From Eucalyptus grandis (Eukaryota; Streptophyta; Magnoliopsida; Myrtales; Myrtaceae), in contig NC_052614.1 of the NCBI RefSeq assembly GCF_016545825.1, forward strand, positions 24,136,559-24,200,558: a stretch of 64,000 nucleotides of DNA, written 5' to 3'. Made by a program: the position numbers and the translations under genes. The notes under the pieces were generated by a model. It ran no database searches and was not told where the DNA came from. It saw only the letters and a program-made list of their open reading frames with translations. Numbering within the stretch: the stretch's first letter is position 1; each line of letters begins with the position of its first letter. Positions 33,850 to 44,810 of this stretch are shown here, piece after piece.

Positions 33850-36800
33850 ATGGCGGCGGCTGCTGCTTCGCCTCGCTTCTCCGCGCTCGGAGCCCGCGGC
33901 AATCGCGGCGGACGGCGGCCCGCGCTCTCGGCCTCCGGCACGGCGGAGCCTTCGGGGCTTCGGTTCCCGCCGCCGCCGAGAGCGGAGGCTTGGAAAATCG
34001 CTTCTGCTCCCGGCGCGACTAGCTCGAAGGTAACGGTGGCTTCGTTCGCGTGCTGAGAGGGCACTGATCTGGTCGTTGTGCTCTTTAAGTGATCGTGTGG
34101 ACTGTTTGCGTACCTCGCGCCGTTCGAAAAGCGAACTAACCCATCTCGAAAAGTTTGTGTATGGTTGTTCGCGTCTCTTGCTCATAGTTGGGAAGTACGA
34201 GCGTTTGTGAAGTGGGGCCTGATGTACTGGGCGTTTGCTGATCTGCATTATTAGTTTGGGCCAGTGTTTACCAGTCAATTACGGATAATGTTGGGAATAA
34301 AAGAATACCATTTTGGCGATGTTCTTGTCCCTGGTTTCTAGCAGACATGTACTTTTATGGATTATACGGCGCTGTGGTTCCTCTAAAATGCCACCTGACA
34401 GTGTTCATCACCATTTTTTGTTTGTTCTTCATCCTCATCAAATTCATAAGCTTTTCGCTGTGGAATTTTCAAAAAATGGCAGAGCTAAACTGTTCACATT
34501 ATATATGTCTAGAATGATCTTGGCAATTGTTGCTTTGGGGTTTATGACTATTGGGTTTTCTCGACGCAGAAAGCTTCTAGTCAAATCAATTCTTTGCCTG
34601 ATAGCGACGATTTCTTCCATGAGAAAGTACCAACACCCATGCTCGATGTCATTGAGAGCCCTACCAATGTGAAGAACCTGTCTACAAAGGTTTGCTCATT
34701 TTTTTTCTCTTTGATTTATGGGTTACCCCTCCTCAAGCTAATCTCACCTCTATCAACTAATGACTAGTTTTGCAGGAACTGCGGCAGTTAGCTGATGAAA
34801 TCCGTTTAGAATTATCGTCGGTATTAAGAAAAGCACAAAAACCTTTGAAAGCTAGTCTGGCAGTCATTGAGCTGACGGTGGCAATACATCACGTTTTTCA
34901 TGCTCCTGCAGACAAAATTTTGTGGGATGTTGGGGAACAAGTGAGTAATGGATAGCAATCAGCACATGTTTGATCCTAACATTATTGAAAACAAGTGCAC
35001 AATCGCATTTTCAAAGTATTAAATTGTTTATCCTGGTTACTTGGCAGGCATATGCACATAAAATGCTTACTGGAAGGAGATACCTCATGAACATTATGAG
35101 ACAAAAGGACGGTTTGTCTGGTTTCACTTCTCGATCTGAAAGTGAATATGATCCTTTTGGTGCGGGACATGGATGCAGCAGCATTTCTGCAGGGCTAGGT
35201 AATGTCTCTTGCAGTCAGTTCTCATGTGACGTGTTGGTTCTATAACCTAGCTTTCAATCACGTGCATGTTGGTACTTGTGCGTGCTTTTCTTTGTCCACT
35301 AATGAGAAGGAAGCTTAAGCAATACATTATATCATTTTAGGCATGGCAGTTGCACGGGATATGAAGGGAAAACGTGAACGAATTCTGACAGTCATAAGCA
35401 ATGGAACTACAATGGCAGGCCAGGTCTATGAGGCAATGAGCAATGCAGGTTATTTGGACTCTGATATGATAGTAATCTTGAATGATAGTCGTCATTCTTT
35501 GCACCCAAATGTTGAAGAGGGGCCAACGACATCTATCAATGCTCTCTCTAGTACTCTAAGTAAGCTCCAGTCAAGCAAATCTTTCCGGAAGTTTAGAGAA
35601 GTTGCCAAGGTATGCAGTTTGTTTCGATAGAACTATTTCAATGGCTGCTTTCAGGTCATGAAGAGGGAGTTGAAATATTTTACAGATTGACGATGCACAT
35701 GTTGAAAATAGAAAACATGTTGCTGACTTTGAGAAATGAGTAGACCATGATTATGACCATCGCCAAAATAGCATATCCACCTCGCTCCTGACACCTTTTT
35801 GTTTGTCCTTGCCATAGCTTGTTTATTGTAATGGAAATATGACACTTACAGCTACTTTTGTTGGATGTGAGATGTTAATCATAAAGGCCTCTTCTGAAGA
35901 CATCTACAACCTTTGAAGTAACCATACAATGCCCTTTATTTATGTAGGACCTGATGATAGATAGATAATTCCAGTAGTTTCCCATTTTAGACTCATCTTA
36001 GCGGAGCTTTAAGTTCCAAATTCAGTACAAAGTGTGCTTAGAAGAGATCAATAGATTAAGGATGTTTACTAAGGATTTGTCTACAAGATCCATGGAGTTG
36101 ACTCAACTTAATAGAAAAAGGTTTTGATTAACGTCATCGTGGTGTTTAGTACAGATATCTCTTAAATGTTTGCGAGTAGGTGCTCTTCATCTTAGTATAA
36201 AAGAATACATTGTGATGCTAACCTTTTATATACAATTTGAATTTTTAAATTGTCATTTTATAATCACTCAAAGTCAAGTACAAGTCAATTACAAGCCAAA
36301 CTATTTCCTTTTGAATTAGACTCTAGAGATGTCATCTCTTTAGTCTCTGCAAAGTGCATTGTAACAACTAAAGTTGAATTCATGTCAATGAGAAAGGGAT
36401 AATTGCACTGGAAGTACTAAAACTTGTTGTAAAAGTATATTCAAGTCCAAGAACTTTTAATAAGTGCAAACCAGTCCTAAAACTTGTATGGTTGGTGCAA
36501 TTGAGTACCTCTCTTAAGTCTGTCTAATTTGAATGGCAGAAAATGTTGACATGCCATTAATTAAATATTTTTTGAAGGCACACAACATTGGTATGGTGAC
36601 GCTTTATAGATAGAGAGAGACCTAAGCAAATTATATAGAAAAAGGGTTATTAAGGGTTGAAAATTTACAAAACGAAAATCGTGCTAAAAACAAATTGAAT
36701 TGTTGATTCTATTTAGATAAAGAGTGACGGAGTGGGTTAAGGGGTGGTGCTGCCACACACTGCTTTTTTGTTGAGGGAAGACCAATGACCCTCGCCCAGC

Positions 36801-39800
36801 CATAGGTGAGGACTGTTCACCCTCATTGCAAGTGGGCAAGGGCTGCGAGCCTGGCTTGCTTTGTCTCACTGCTTGCCACCATCGGTTGGGGGTTGATTTG
36901 CCCTTGAGGCTAACAACAGGCAGTGAGAATATAAACATGACCGAGAACCCCATTGACATTGGGACTAATCTCTGAGGCGAAATCTGTTGCAACCACACTA
37001 ACTTGGACTACGTTGCTCTGGTGAGTGGATTCTCAAGAATGAATAGGAAGGGATAGTTGAAGAAGAGCTATGCATTGAAGTCGCAGAAGTTGGTGGATGA
37101 AGTTGAGACCTTAATTTTGGAGTGGTTAGTGAGAGAGCTTGCAAAAATTCCATGCTGTGAAGAAATTAAGGACACTGTAGCCACAAGGTTTCAATTGTGC
37201 ATTCCAAGCCAAGCCTGTCTAATTGAGGAAGAGAAGAAAACTCAGGAATGTATTATAGGGGTGATTGGTTTCCATTTTGGTGCGATCTCACCCAGGCATC
37301 GGAAATTGGACTAAGAGGACCGGTTCCCAGTTTCCGGAACTGGAATCAAACCACTTGGTTCTAAACCAGACTAGACCGATTCTCAGGCAGTCCAATGGAA
37401 CTGGTCAACACCGAGTGAAAGTTCCATGGATCTCCACCGTGGAAGTGACACACCAGATAGCTGGTCGTTGGTGGAGACCGATTTGGCGATTGAGTGGCCA
37501 GCAATGAGTCCCCTACAGCAACAAGTTGGCAAGGGGTGCATTGGATTGTGGTGTCTCAGAGCAGTGGAAGCCATTGAAATCAGCATACAGATAGATAGAG
37601 AGAGAGAGAGAGAGCAGTGAGGGGTTTTAATTGTGGGCTTGCTCTTGCCTCTTATTTGCCTTGCCTTGCTGCTTCGCAGGGTTTAAGGAGAAAAAAGAAA
37701 AAGGGTTGGGGGGGGAGAGACAGAGGGAGATCTAGCAGTACGTGTGGTGGTGGAGACTCCATGGAGATGAAGAAGATGAAGAAGAGATGTGTACATTGAT
37801 TTTTCTATGAAAACTCAATTTGATTTGGGCAGCCCCTAGAACTGAGAACTAGACTATCCAATTTTATGGAATTGGGAACCAGACCGGCGCCCTTGGGATT
37901 GCCCAGAACCAGCTGGTCCAGTCTGGTCTGGGTGTTTTCGTTGCATAACTCCAAATGCACTTGTGCCTGAAGTGAAAATTTGTTGTAGCTTTTTTTCTAT
38001 TAGCCAAAAATAAAAAAAAGGAGGCTGTAGCTGGTGGAACGTTTAAATTCCTTTTTTTTTCTTGCGAGGGTTGGCTGAACCTTACACAGTGTTGGCAAGC
38101 AGTGGCGCCAATGCTGTGCATGGGCCAGCGGCCTTTGCCAATGAAGTTATGCCCCCATCTGAAACAACCCTCTCCCAGTGATGTTTTTGTATCCCATCTG
38201 TTTTATCTTTCTTTTTATTTCTCTCTTTTGTTTTTGTTTTTCTTTGGCATTTTTTTTTAATGTGGTGCCCACATCAACACTGTGTCTTGAAATATGTTAG
38301 GAAAAGTCACATTAGTATTTTTTGTTACTCAAATTAGACAAAGCTAATGGAGGTACTTTACCAGTTGGACAAGTTTGAGGATTTGATTGTACATTCTTAA
38401 ACTTTTAGGACTCAATTGCATATTCACGATAAGTTTTAAGATTTCTAATGCACTTATTCCAAAGAGATATGAAGAGAAACCCTTCTAAAGCCTTGAATAT
38501 TATTTTTTTAAGGACAAAAAGGAGAAACGCTAACTTGTTGGTGCTTTTTCCTGTAACCGGATTTTTACTAGTGATAACTGAACCAGTAGTGTACAATTAG
38601 TGGCAATTGTGTATGCCCTTATTTAACATGCAGCTTTCTTATTTTTCCAGGGTGTTACTAAAAAAATTGGCAGAGGCATGCATGAATGGGCAGCCAAAGT
38701 TGATGAATTTGCTCGTGGTATGATGGGTCCACCTGGTTCGACTCTCTTTGAAGAGCTTGGCTTGTACTATATTGGACCTGTTAATGGCCATAACATTGAG
38801 GACTTGGTTTGTGTTCTCCAAGAAGTGGCGTCACTAAATTCGATGGGTCCTGTACTGATTCATGTTGTAACCGAGGAAAATCAAGGGATCGAACGTAGCC
38901 AGCAGAGTGAGACTGGTGTGGATGTAGGCGAAGGTATGTCAGATATCATTAGGAATTCTGCGCTTTTTGTTTTTCAGTGGAATACTCATTGACTTGTGAA
39001 GCAGCCAAACATGTCAATGGTCTCTCTTTGGTTAATATTTGGTCTTGTGCTACATGGTACGATTTCCCACTTTTGTCCTGTGTGTAGCTGCATATTTTAT
39101 TTTATGATGAATCATTGAGTTCCATTCATTCTTGTGCTGTTTCCAAATGATTACATAAGGAGTAATAAATTCTGAACCCAGGACCAGCTTGTGGATTTTG
39201 CTCAACATTTGAACTGTTTGGTGTTTGTATAGTTAGCTTGTCATTTCCGTTCATTTGATTCAGAACATATGCTCACAAATCAGATTTTTGGGCAATGAAA
39301 ATGGCTGTCTGTGATGATTATTTTCATCACTCTTGATAGACAACCATACAAATCATAAAAATGCTTGTGAGCTGAGAGTCAAATCTGCTTTTGTTTGGCT
39401 GTCCCATGATGATTATCTGACTTTTTTAGCCTATTTTTACATATTTTCTGTCTAGTCATTGTCAGGTTTTGCTTCATGCTAGCCCTTCTAGTTTCTTAGT
39501 CATGCCTATAATTATAGTATTAGAGTATGCAACTAGGGTGAAGATGTGTCAGTTCTCCCTAAATGCTGCTATCTTCCAACCAAAACTCCAGGGTTGACTG
39601 CTGTATGCACCATATTTTCATAGAAGAAAGTTCCTATATGCTCTAACTGTCCTAGAGTGATGTTTCACTCAAATATTTGTGGTTTGTATCTGTGGTGCTC
39701 TACAGGTTCAAGCAGTTTGATTCAATGGCATCTAATTATCAACCCAGGACATATAGTGATTGTTTTGTGGAGGCTCTGGTTAGGAAGGCAGAGAGTGACA

Positions 39801-41898
39801 AAGATGTTGTGATGGTTCATGGGGGAGCAGAGGTGGAACCATCGTTTCAGTTGTTTCGCGAGAAGTTTCCGGACAAGTTTTTTGATGTAGGAATGGCTGA
39901 GCAACATGCAGTTACATTTTCCGCAGGTTTATCATGTGGAGGATTAAAGCCATTTTGTGTGATCCCGTCTGCATTTCTTCAGAGAGCATTTGATCAGGTG
40001 TTTACCTTTTCAGCTGTACAATTATGGTCATGATAACTTTAAGACGGATTTCCTTATCGAGAATCTGTTGTGGCATTAGGTGGTCCATGATGTTGATCGG
40101 CAAAGAATTCCTGTCCGTTTTGTCATTACAAGTGCAGGCTTGGTAGGATCTAATGGTCCTGTGCAGTGTGGGGCTTTTGATATAACGTTCATGTCATGCT
40201 TGCCCAACATGATTGTCATGGCGCCATCTGATGAAGATGAGCTAGTGGACATGGTAGAAACTGCTGCCATAGTTGATGATCGTCCAATTTGCTTCCGCTA
40301 TCCACGGGGTGCAATTGTTCGGACAGACAAGTCTCTCAGTCAAGGGATCCCCATTGAGGTAATGCTTCAGCAATGTTACTCCCAGGTGATATTGTTTTCG
40401 ACAGTTGTATCTCCGTCGTGTGAAGTGAGGATCTCATGTAAATGTGTGTTTAAATTTCAAAAAGAAAAAGAAAATGTAAATGGTTCTAGTTATTGTTAGT
40501 TTGAGGTTTAGGTAATGCTTCAGCAATGTTACTCTTAGGTGATATTGTTTTCGACAGTTGTATCTCTGTCGTATCTCCGTCGTGTGAAGTGAGGATCTCA
40601 TGTAAATGTGCTTAAATTTCAAAAAGAAAAAGAAAAATGTAAATGGCCCTAGTTATTGTTAGTTTGAGGTTGAGAACATTAACCATGCGGATGATGTGTT
40701 CCATACATTCCCTTTACTTCATGGAATTTCCTTGACCAATTTTCATATTGATAACCACTAAAGTTCACCTTTTTTATAGTAGGGAGGTGAGAACACCACT
40801 TTCTGCGTGTTCTTAATGAGATATTAAGTCTATACCTTCCTTTTCGATTGTCAATGTGTTCCATTCTCGTTAGAATTTCCTTCCAGGATTTGTTATAACT
40901 GAATATCAATTTTAGGCTTGCATGTCGAATATCTAAAATCTATTTGCCAAATATCAGTTTTAGGTGAAATGCAAGTTGTTCCCTGCCATCTTACATAGCA
41001 TTATCTACTATTGCGTACTTATCAATAATTGCAATCATTTGCTTCCATGCATAACTTGAAGTGCTGTGTTGTCATATTCTAGGGCTTTTGATTAAATGTC
41101 TGGATTTGCAGAACAGATTGGAAAGGGGAGAATTCTTGCAGAAGGTAAAGATGTTGCTTTGCTTGGTTATGGGTCAATGGTTCAGAACTGTGTCAAAGCT
41201 CGGTCCCTTCTTTCAAAGCTCGGAATTGAGGTGACAGTCGCTGATGCAAGATTCTGCAAACCGCTTGACATAGGATTACTTAGGGAGTTGTGTGAAAATC
41301 ATGCCTTTCTGGTCACTGTTGAGGAAGGATCCATTGGAGGTTTCGGGTCCCATGTTGCACAGTTCATTGCACTCGATGGACGGCTTGATGGGAGAATAAA
41401 GGTACAGCATCATCCTTTCTATAGTCCTTTATTTGTGATCGTGCTCTTGTCATGGATCTTTTCTTGAGGAAAGACTGGCCCACTGTTCCCGTTGGCATCA
41501 TCTGATTTTTGCATTTCAAAGCCATGATAAATGAAAGAATAACTACAGTTGGGCGAATCATTTCTTTTTTATTAGTTTGATACCTGGTATTGGCCATAGT
41601 TCGCAGACATTCTATAGTTTTAGTACCAGGCGTTGGCCACAGTACGTGAGGCCATTCTAAGTTTTGTGCAGTACCGATGCGGGAGGAAAATTTATTGAAT
41701 TGTGAGTTACTATTTCTAAGCTGTACTGATTAGGTTTGATTCCTCCAGTGGCGGCCGATTGTTTTACCTGATGCCTATGTAGAGCACGCGTCACCAAATG
41801 AGCAGCTTTCCCTTGCTGGGCTCACCGGGCATCACATTGCCGCAACTGTGTTGAGTCTCCTTGGCCGGACACGCGAAGCTCTTCTGTTGATGTGCTAG
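33850..41898 (+). CDS. DXS3: 1-deoxy-D-xylulose-5-phosphate synthase-like protein, class III (DXS3 type)
   Basis: Canonical DXS makes 1-deoxyxylulose 5-phosphate from pyruvate and glyceraldehyde 3-phosphate in plastids, the first step of the MEP pathway. Exons seen: 33850-34029, 34570-34689, 34776-34940, 35048-35198, 35341-35609, 38651-38933, 39706-39997, 40080-40358, 41117-41401 and 41749-41898, about 724 aa. The first 60 residues are Ala/Arg/Ser-rich, as in a plastid transit peptide. [47 protein letters not shown] and [15 protein letters not shown] identify the family; SNGTTMAGQ and [10 protein letters not shown] match class III. Key positions differ from true DXS: GHQ is GEQ, GDG is SNG, DRAG is TSAG, and GPTHCGAFD is GPVQCGAFD. 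The AEQH glutamate is kept. MEP activity is therefore doubtful. The exon 6 donor (GAAG|GTATGT) and exon 7 acceptor differ in phase by one base. Using AT|GTCAGA four bases on would restore the frame. Introns are otherwise GT-AG and in phase. Confidence 0.87.
36396..38460. mobile_element. Long-TIR MITE-family element, with nested insert, in DXS-like intron 5
   Basis: The left end (GGGATAATTGCACTGGAAGT) pairs with the reverse complement of the right end (GGAATAAGTGCATTAGAAAT), and the pairing continues through ACTTGT...CAATTGAGT blocks. A GCCCTCGCC-type core is present near 36780-36900. A nested segment at about 37258-37960 has its own weak inverted ends around ACCGGTTCCCAGTTTCC and includes a GA run (37599-37614). 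It accounts for most of the 3-kb intron. No transposase was recognised. Confidence 0.6.
40358..40673 (+). repeat. Tandem duplication of the exon 8 splice donor region in DXS-like intron 8
   Basis: The sequence starting GGTAATGCTTCAGCAATGTT at the exon 8 boundary (40358) recurs at 40511 and the match runs about 150 bases. The second copy carries an extra 11-base GTATCTC(C/T)GTC duplication. The copied unit includes the GT donor and so offers a second donor-like site inside the intron. Confidence 0.85.
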
Positions 41899-42291
41899 GT
41901 TCCCTGCAATTCTTCCGCCCCGATTTCTCTCGAAATGGGCTCGTGCTGATGCTGCAGTACTGATAAGCCAGACATGGTAATGAAGCTTGAGCAAAGATGG
42001 CTTACTCGCCGACTACCATGTGTCCAGAATGCTGTGTTGATTGTTGGCATGCAGTACGTTCTATCGCCAGAGTGCAGAACTCATTTCTGAGAAGCTTATT
42101 CGGAGATTGTTTCTGCTAATTTGTCTCACGTACGAGAGCCAAAACGAAGGGTGAACAAACGTGTAGTCGCTTCGGTCTTTTGAGACCCTAAACTAGAAGT
42201 TACTTTGAATCAAAAGAGCTTTCTGAAGCTGATGTATTTGGTAAGTGACAATACTGAACAATTCAAAATTCTGTCGGGTGAATTTGGGGAT

Positions 42292-42985
42292 ATTACAAAA
42301 TAAGTAATTTATTGTACTTTTATTAATTTAGTTCTAAACCTTTCATTTTGGCTCATTAAGTCTTACATCTTTCAACAATTTCCCGATTTAATTATTAACC
42401 TGTGAATTGTATCAATTTAGTTTTAAACTTTATGATTATGTGTCGATTTAATTTTAAACTTTTTGAGGATTTATTAATTTCGTACTTCGATCAATTTTTA
42501 TCGAAAAATACTAACATGGTGATTTAGTTAGTGTCGACAGTCCTTCATGATATGAATTTGCGTTGACATAAATAATTTTTTTAAAATTTATTGTTGAATT
42601 TTTTAATTTTTTTTTCTTCTTTTTCAATGCTAAGCTAGTAAGGTCATTGACGTGAGGGCCAAGATGCTCTTGCCTGATGGTGAGGGTTGTTGGCCCAAAG
42701 TTGGTTGGAAAAGTAAAAGAAAAGAAAGGAAAGATAAAAAGAAGAATAAAAAGTTTAGAAAAATTGAAAAGGAACTCAAATGATTGTCATGTTTTCCGGT
42801 CAAAATAGGTTGGAAATACTAAATTAGCAAAATTGTCAAAAAATTTAGGATTAAATTGATACAATTGAAATGTTTAAAATTAAATTGGCAAAAAACGTTT
42901 AAGATTAAATTGATCAAATTAAAAAATTTAGAACTGAATTGGTATAAAATATAATAAGTTTGGAACTTTCTTAGTAATTTCTCTG
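42292..42985. mobile_element. MITE, GGGAAAAGTAYCAAA family
   Basis: The arms carry TTAATTTAGTTCTAAACC on the left and its inverted counterpart (TTTAGAACTGAATTGG) on the right. A short GC-rich core with GTGAGGGCC/GGTGAGGGTTG is at 42640-42700. The ends resemble those at 7880 and 19616 but are more decayed. Confidence 0.6.
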
Positions 42986-43154
42986 AAAATTTGTGAGGGG
43001 TAGTAACACAACCGGCAATTCTTGGAGTATGTTGTGGTGACAATGATAGATCATATAATTCCACATTGTACCGGCAAGTATCCAAGAGGAGAGGATAAAT
43101 ATTTGGCGCCAATAGTAGTATAGTATGGATGCCGATGGTGTGACTGAACATTTA

Positions 43155-43618
43155 GACGCGCATGACAACTATTATGTTTAGAAATAGTTTATGGAAGAAA
43201 AATAGATTTTTCTATTTCTATTTCTAGAAGAGTTTATAAGCAAAAATAGTCGTTTGATAACGATATAAAATTTCTATTCTAAAAATAGAAATTCGTTTGA
43301 TAACGACACAAAATTTATTCATTTCGAACGATGGCGGTCGACGGGCGGCCAGCAAACGACGAACAGTGGTCAGCGGTAACAGATGAAGGACCGGTTGACG
43401 AATAATAAGAAAAATTATTTTTGTTCCACAAATAAAGAAACATAAAATTTCTACTTCTGATTTCTATTTTAAACCTATTTCTAGAATAGAAATCTATTTT
43501 ATAAATAAAAAAAACGGAATAAATTTATCAAACGGATTTATATTTCAGAAATAAGTTTGGAATAAAAAAAATTATTTATAGAATAAAAAAAAAAATTATT
43601 TATGGAATAACAATGTCT
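43155..43618. repeat. MITE-like element related to 9083-9240
   Basis: The GCGCATGACAACTATTATG start and repeated ATAAAATTTCTA/AAAATAGAAAT tracts match 9083-9240. The interior (43330-43390) is a GC-rich CGACGGGCGGCC-type core, and the right arm has AATAAATTTATCAAACGGA. Confidence 0.5.
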
Positions 43619-43688
43619 GCCTGCCATGAATTCATGAACAATCTGATCCTGACCCGCCCATTCATGCGCGTAAGTTCGCGCACCGGAC

Positions 43689-43913
43689 TTGCTCATCGAC
43701 ATCCGCCACGATGCCTGTCCCGAGCCGAAGTTCCGCGGGCCGACCGTGGACGGCAAGCGCATAAGATATGGGCCATATGGCCGACCCATGACCAGAGAAA
43801 TACACCGCCAAGAGAATGTTAAAACCAAGCCGCATTTGATGTCTGCCCGACGACCCGACCGCTCTTCATCGGCTATAATCGTTCTTATCGACACGTTCCC
43901 GATCACACGATAA
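43689..43913 (+). CDS. Small GC3-rich open frame, unknown
   Basis: The frame from about 43686 through DIRHDACPEPKFRGP to KRIRYGPYGRP uses mostly G- or C-ending codons in AT-rich surroundings, which suggests a real or formerly real coding piece. It runs to a TAA at 43911-43913. I recognise no domain, and no exon partners were found. It may be a gene fragment or chance. Confidence 0.25.
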   Translation: MLIDIRHDACPEPKFRGPTVDGKRIRYGPYGRPMTREIHRQENVKTKPHLMSARRPDRSSSAIIVLIDTFPITR

Positions 43914-44810
43914 AGGTTCGCAACCATGGTTCTATAAAAAAAAAAAAGCACTGCTTGACAGTCGATCCAAGGAGCAGTACTCTCCATTCGCGCCTCGTTT
44001 TGAGCCGACCGGCAATGTCGGGGACCGGAGTGGCAAATCCAAGTCTCGATTATGGAGGTTCTCCGATGGGGTCTTTCCAGCGGGGTTGCCGATGTCGCTT
44101 TAATGTAATTAAGCGAAATAAAAGTGAGAAAATAATCTGATTTAATCGTGCTTGGAAACCCGTCAAAGTGAATTATAAACCTGTTTCTTAACTTGTATCG
44201 ATGGTAAATGAGTTAATTATGTTGAGTAAATGAGTTTAGATACAAATATGAGTGTTGAATGGGTTATGGATGGGATTACAACTTACTTAAACCTAAGCTC
44301 ATTAACCTCTCTTCAGTAGTCTCTTTTGCTTTTACTAGATCATGTGCTCACTCACTCCACACTCTCAATTTAATTTGTGTATGAATCTTTGTAGATTGGA
44401 TTAAATAAGTGTTTCAGTAATATGGTTCGAGTCTAAGATAAGTTACTAAATTTGCATTAAGTGGAAACAGGTCAAACAGGTTAAGAGGCTCTATTTGATT
44501 CGGGCAATTTATGGTCCGACTCAAACTTGACCCATCTCGCTCGTTTGATTAGTCTAATCTAGAACAGAGCCACGTCAGCAATTTGACTGGAAACTAACCC
44601 CGGCCAATTTTCATATTTGTATCCAGGCCGGGCCGGGTAGGCCCATCTATGTGCAGCGGCCATACCGAGCCCACGAACCGATCCCCCATGGCCTCGAAAA
44701 ACCGAGGCTCCGACGATCTTTCCAGAAATCCATCGTCTCTCTGGCAGAGAGAAGAGAGAAGAACAGCTTGGCGAAATCGAGAGGGAGCGAGAGAGAGCAC
44801 GAAGAAGAAG

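Larger units (their letters stand above)
41899..44590. other. Intergenic sequence between the DXS-like gene and QCR7
   Basis: 41899-42290 is presumably the DXS-like 3' UTR and flank. Two MITE-like elements and one GC3-rich frame, listed separately, occupy the middle. 44150-44590 is featureless. Confidence 0.5.

Noticed and set aside
33625..34278. Minus-strand 217-codon frame over the DXS-like first exon
   Set aside because: It is the antisense of the GC-rich leader and transit-peptide exon, Arg/Ser-rich and without motifs.
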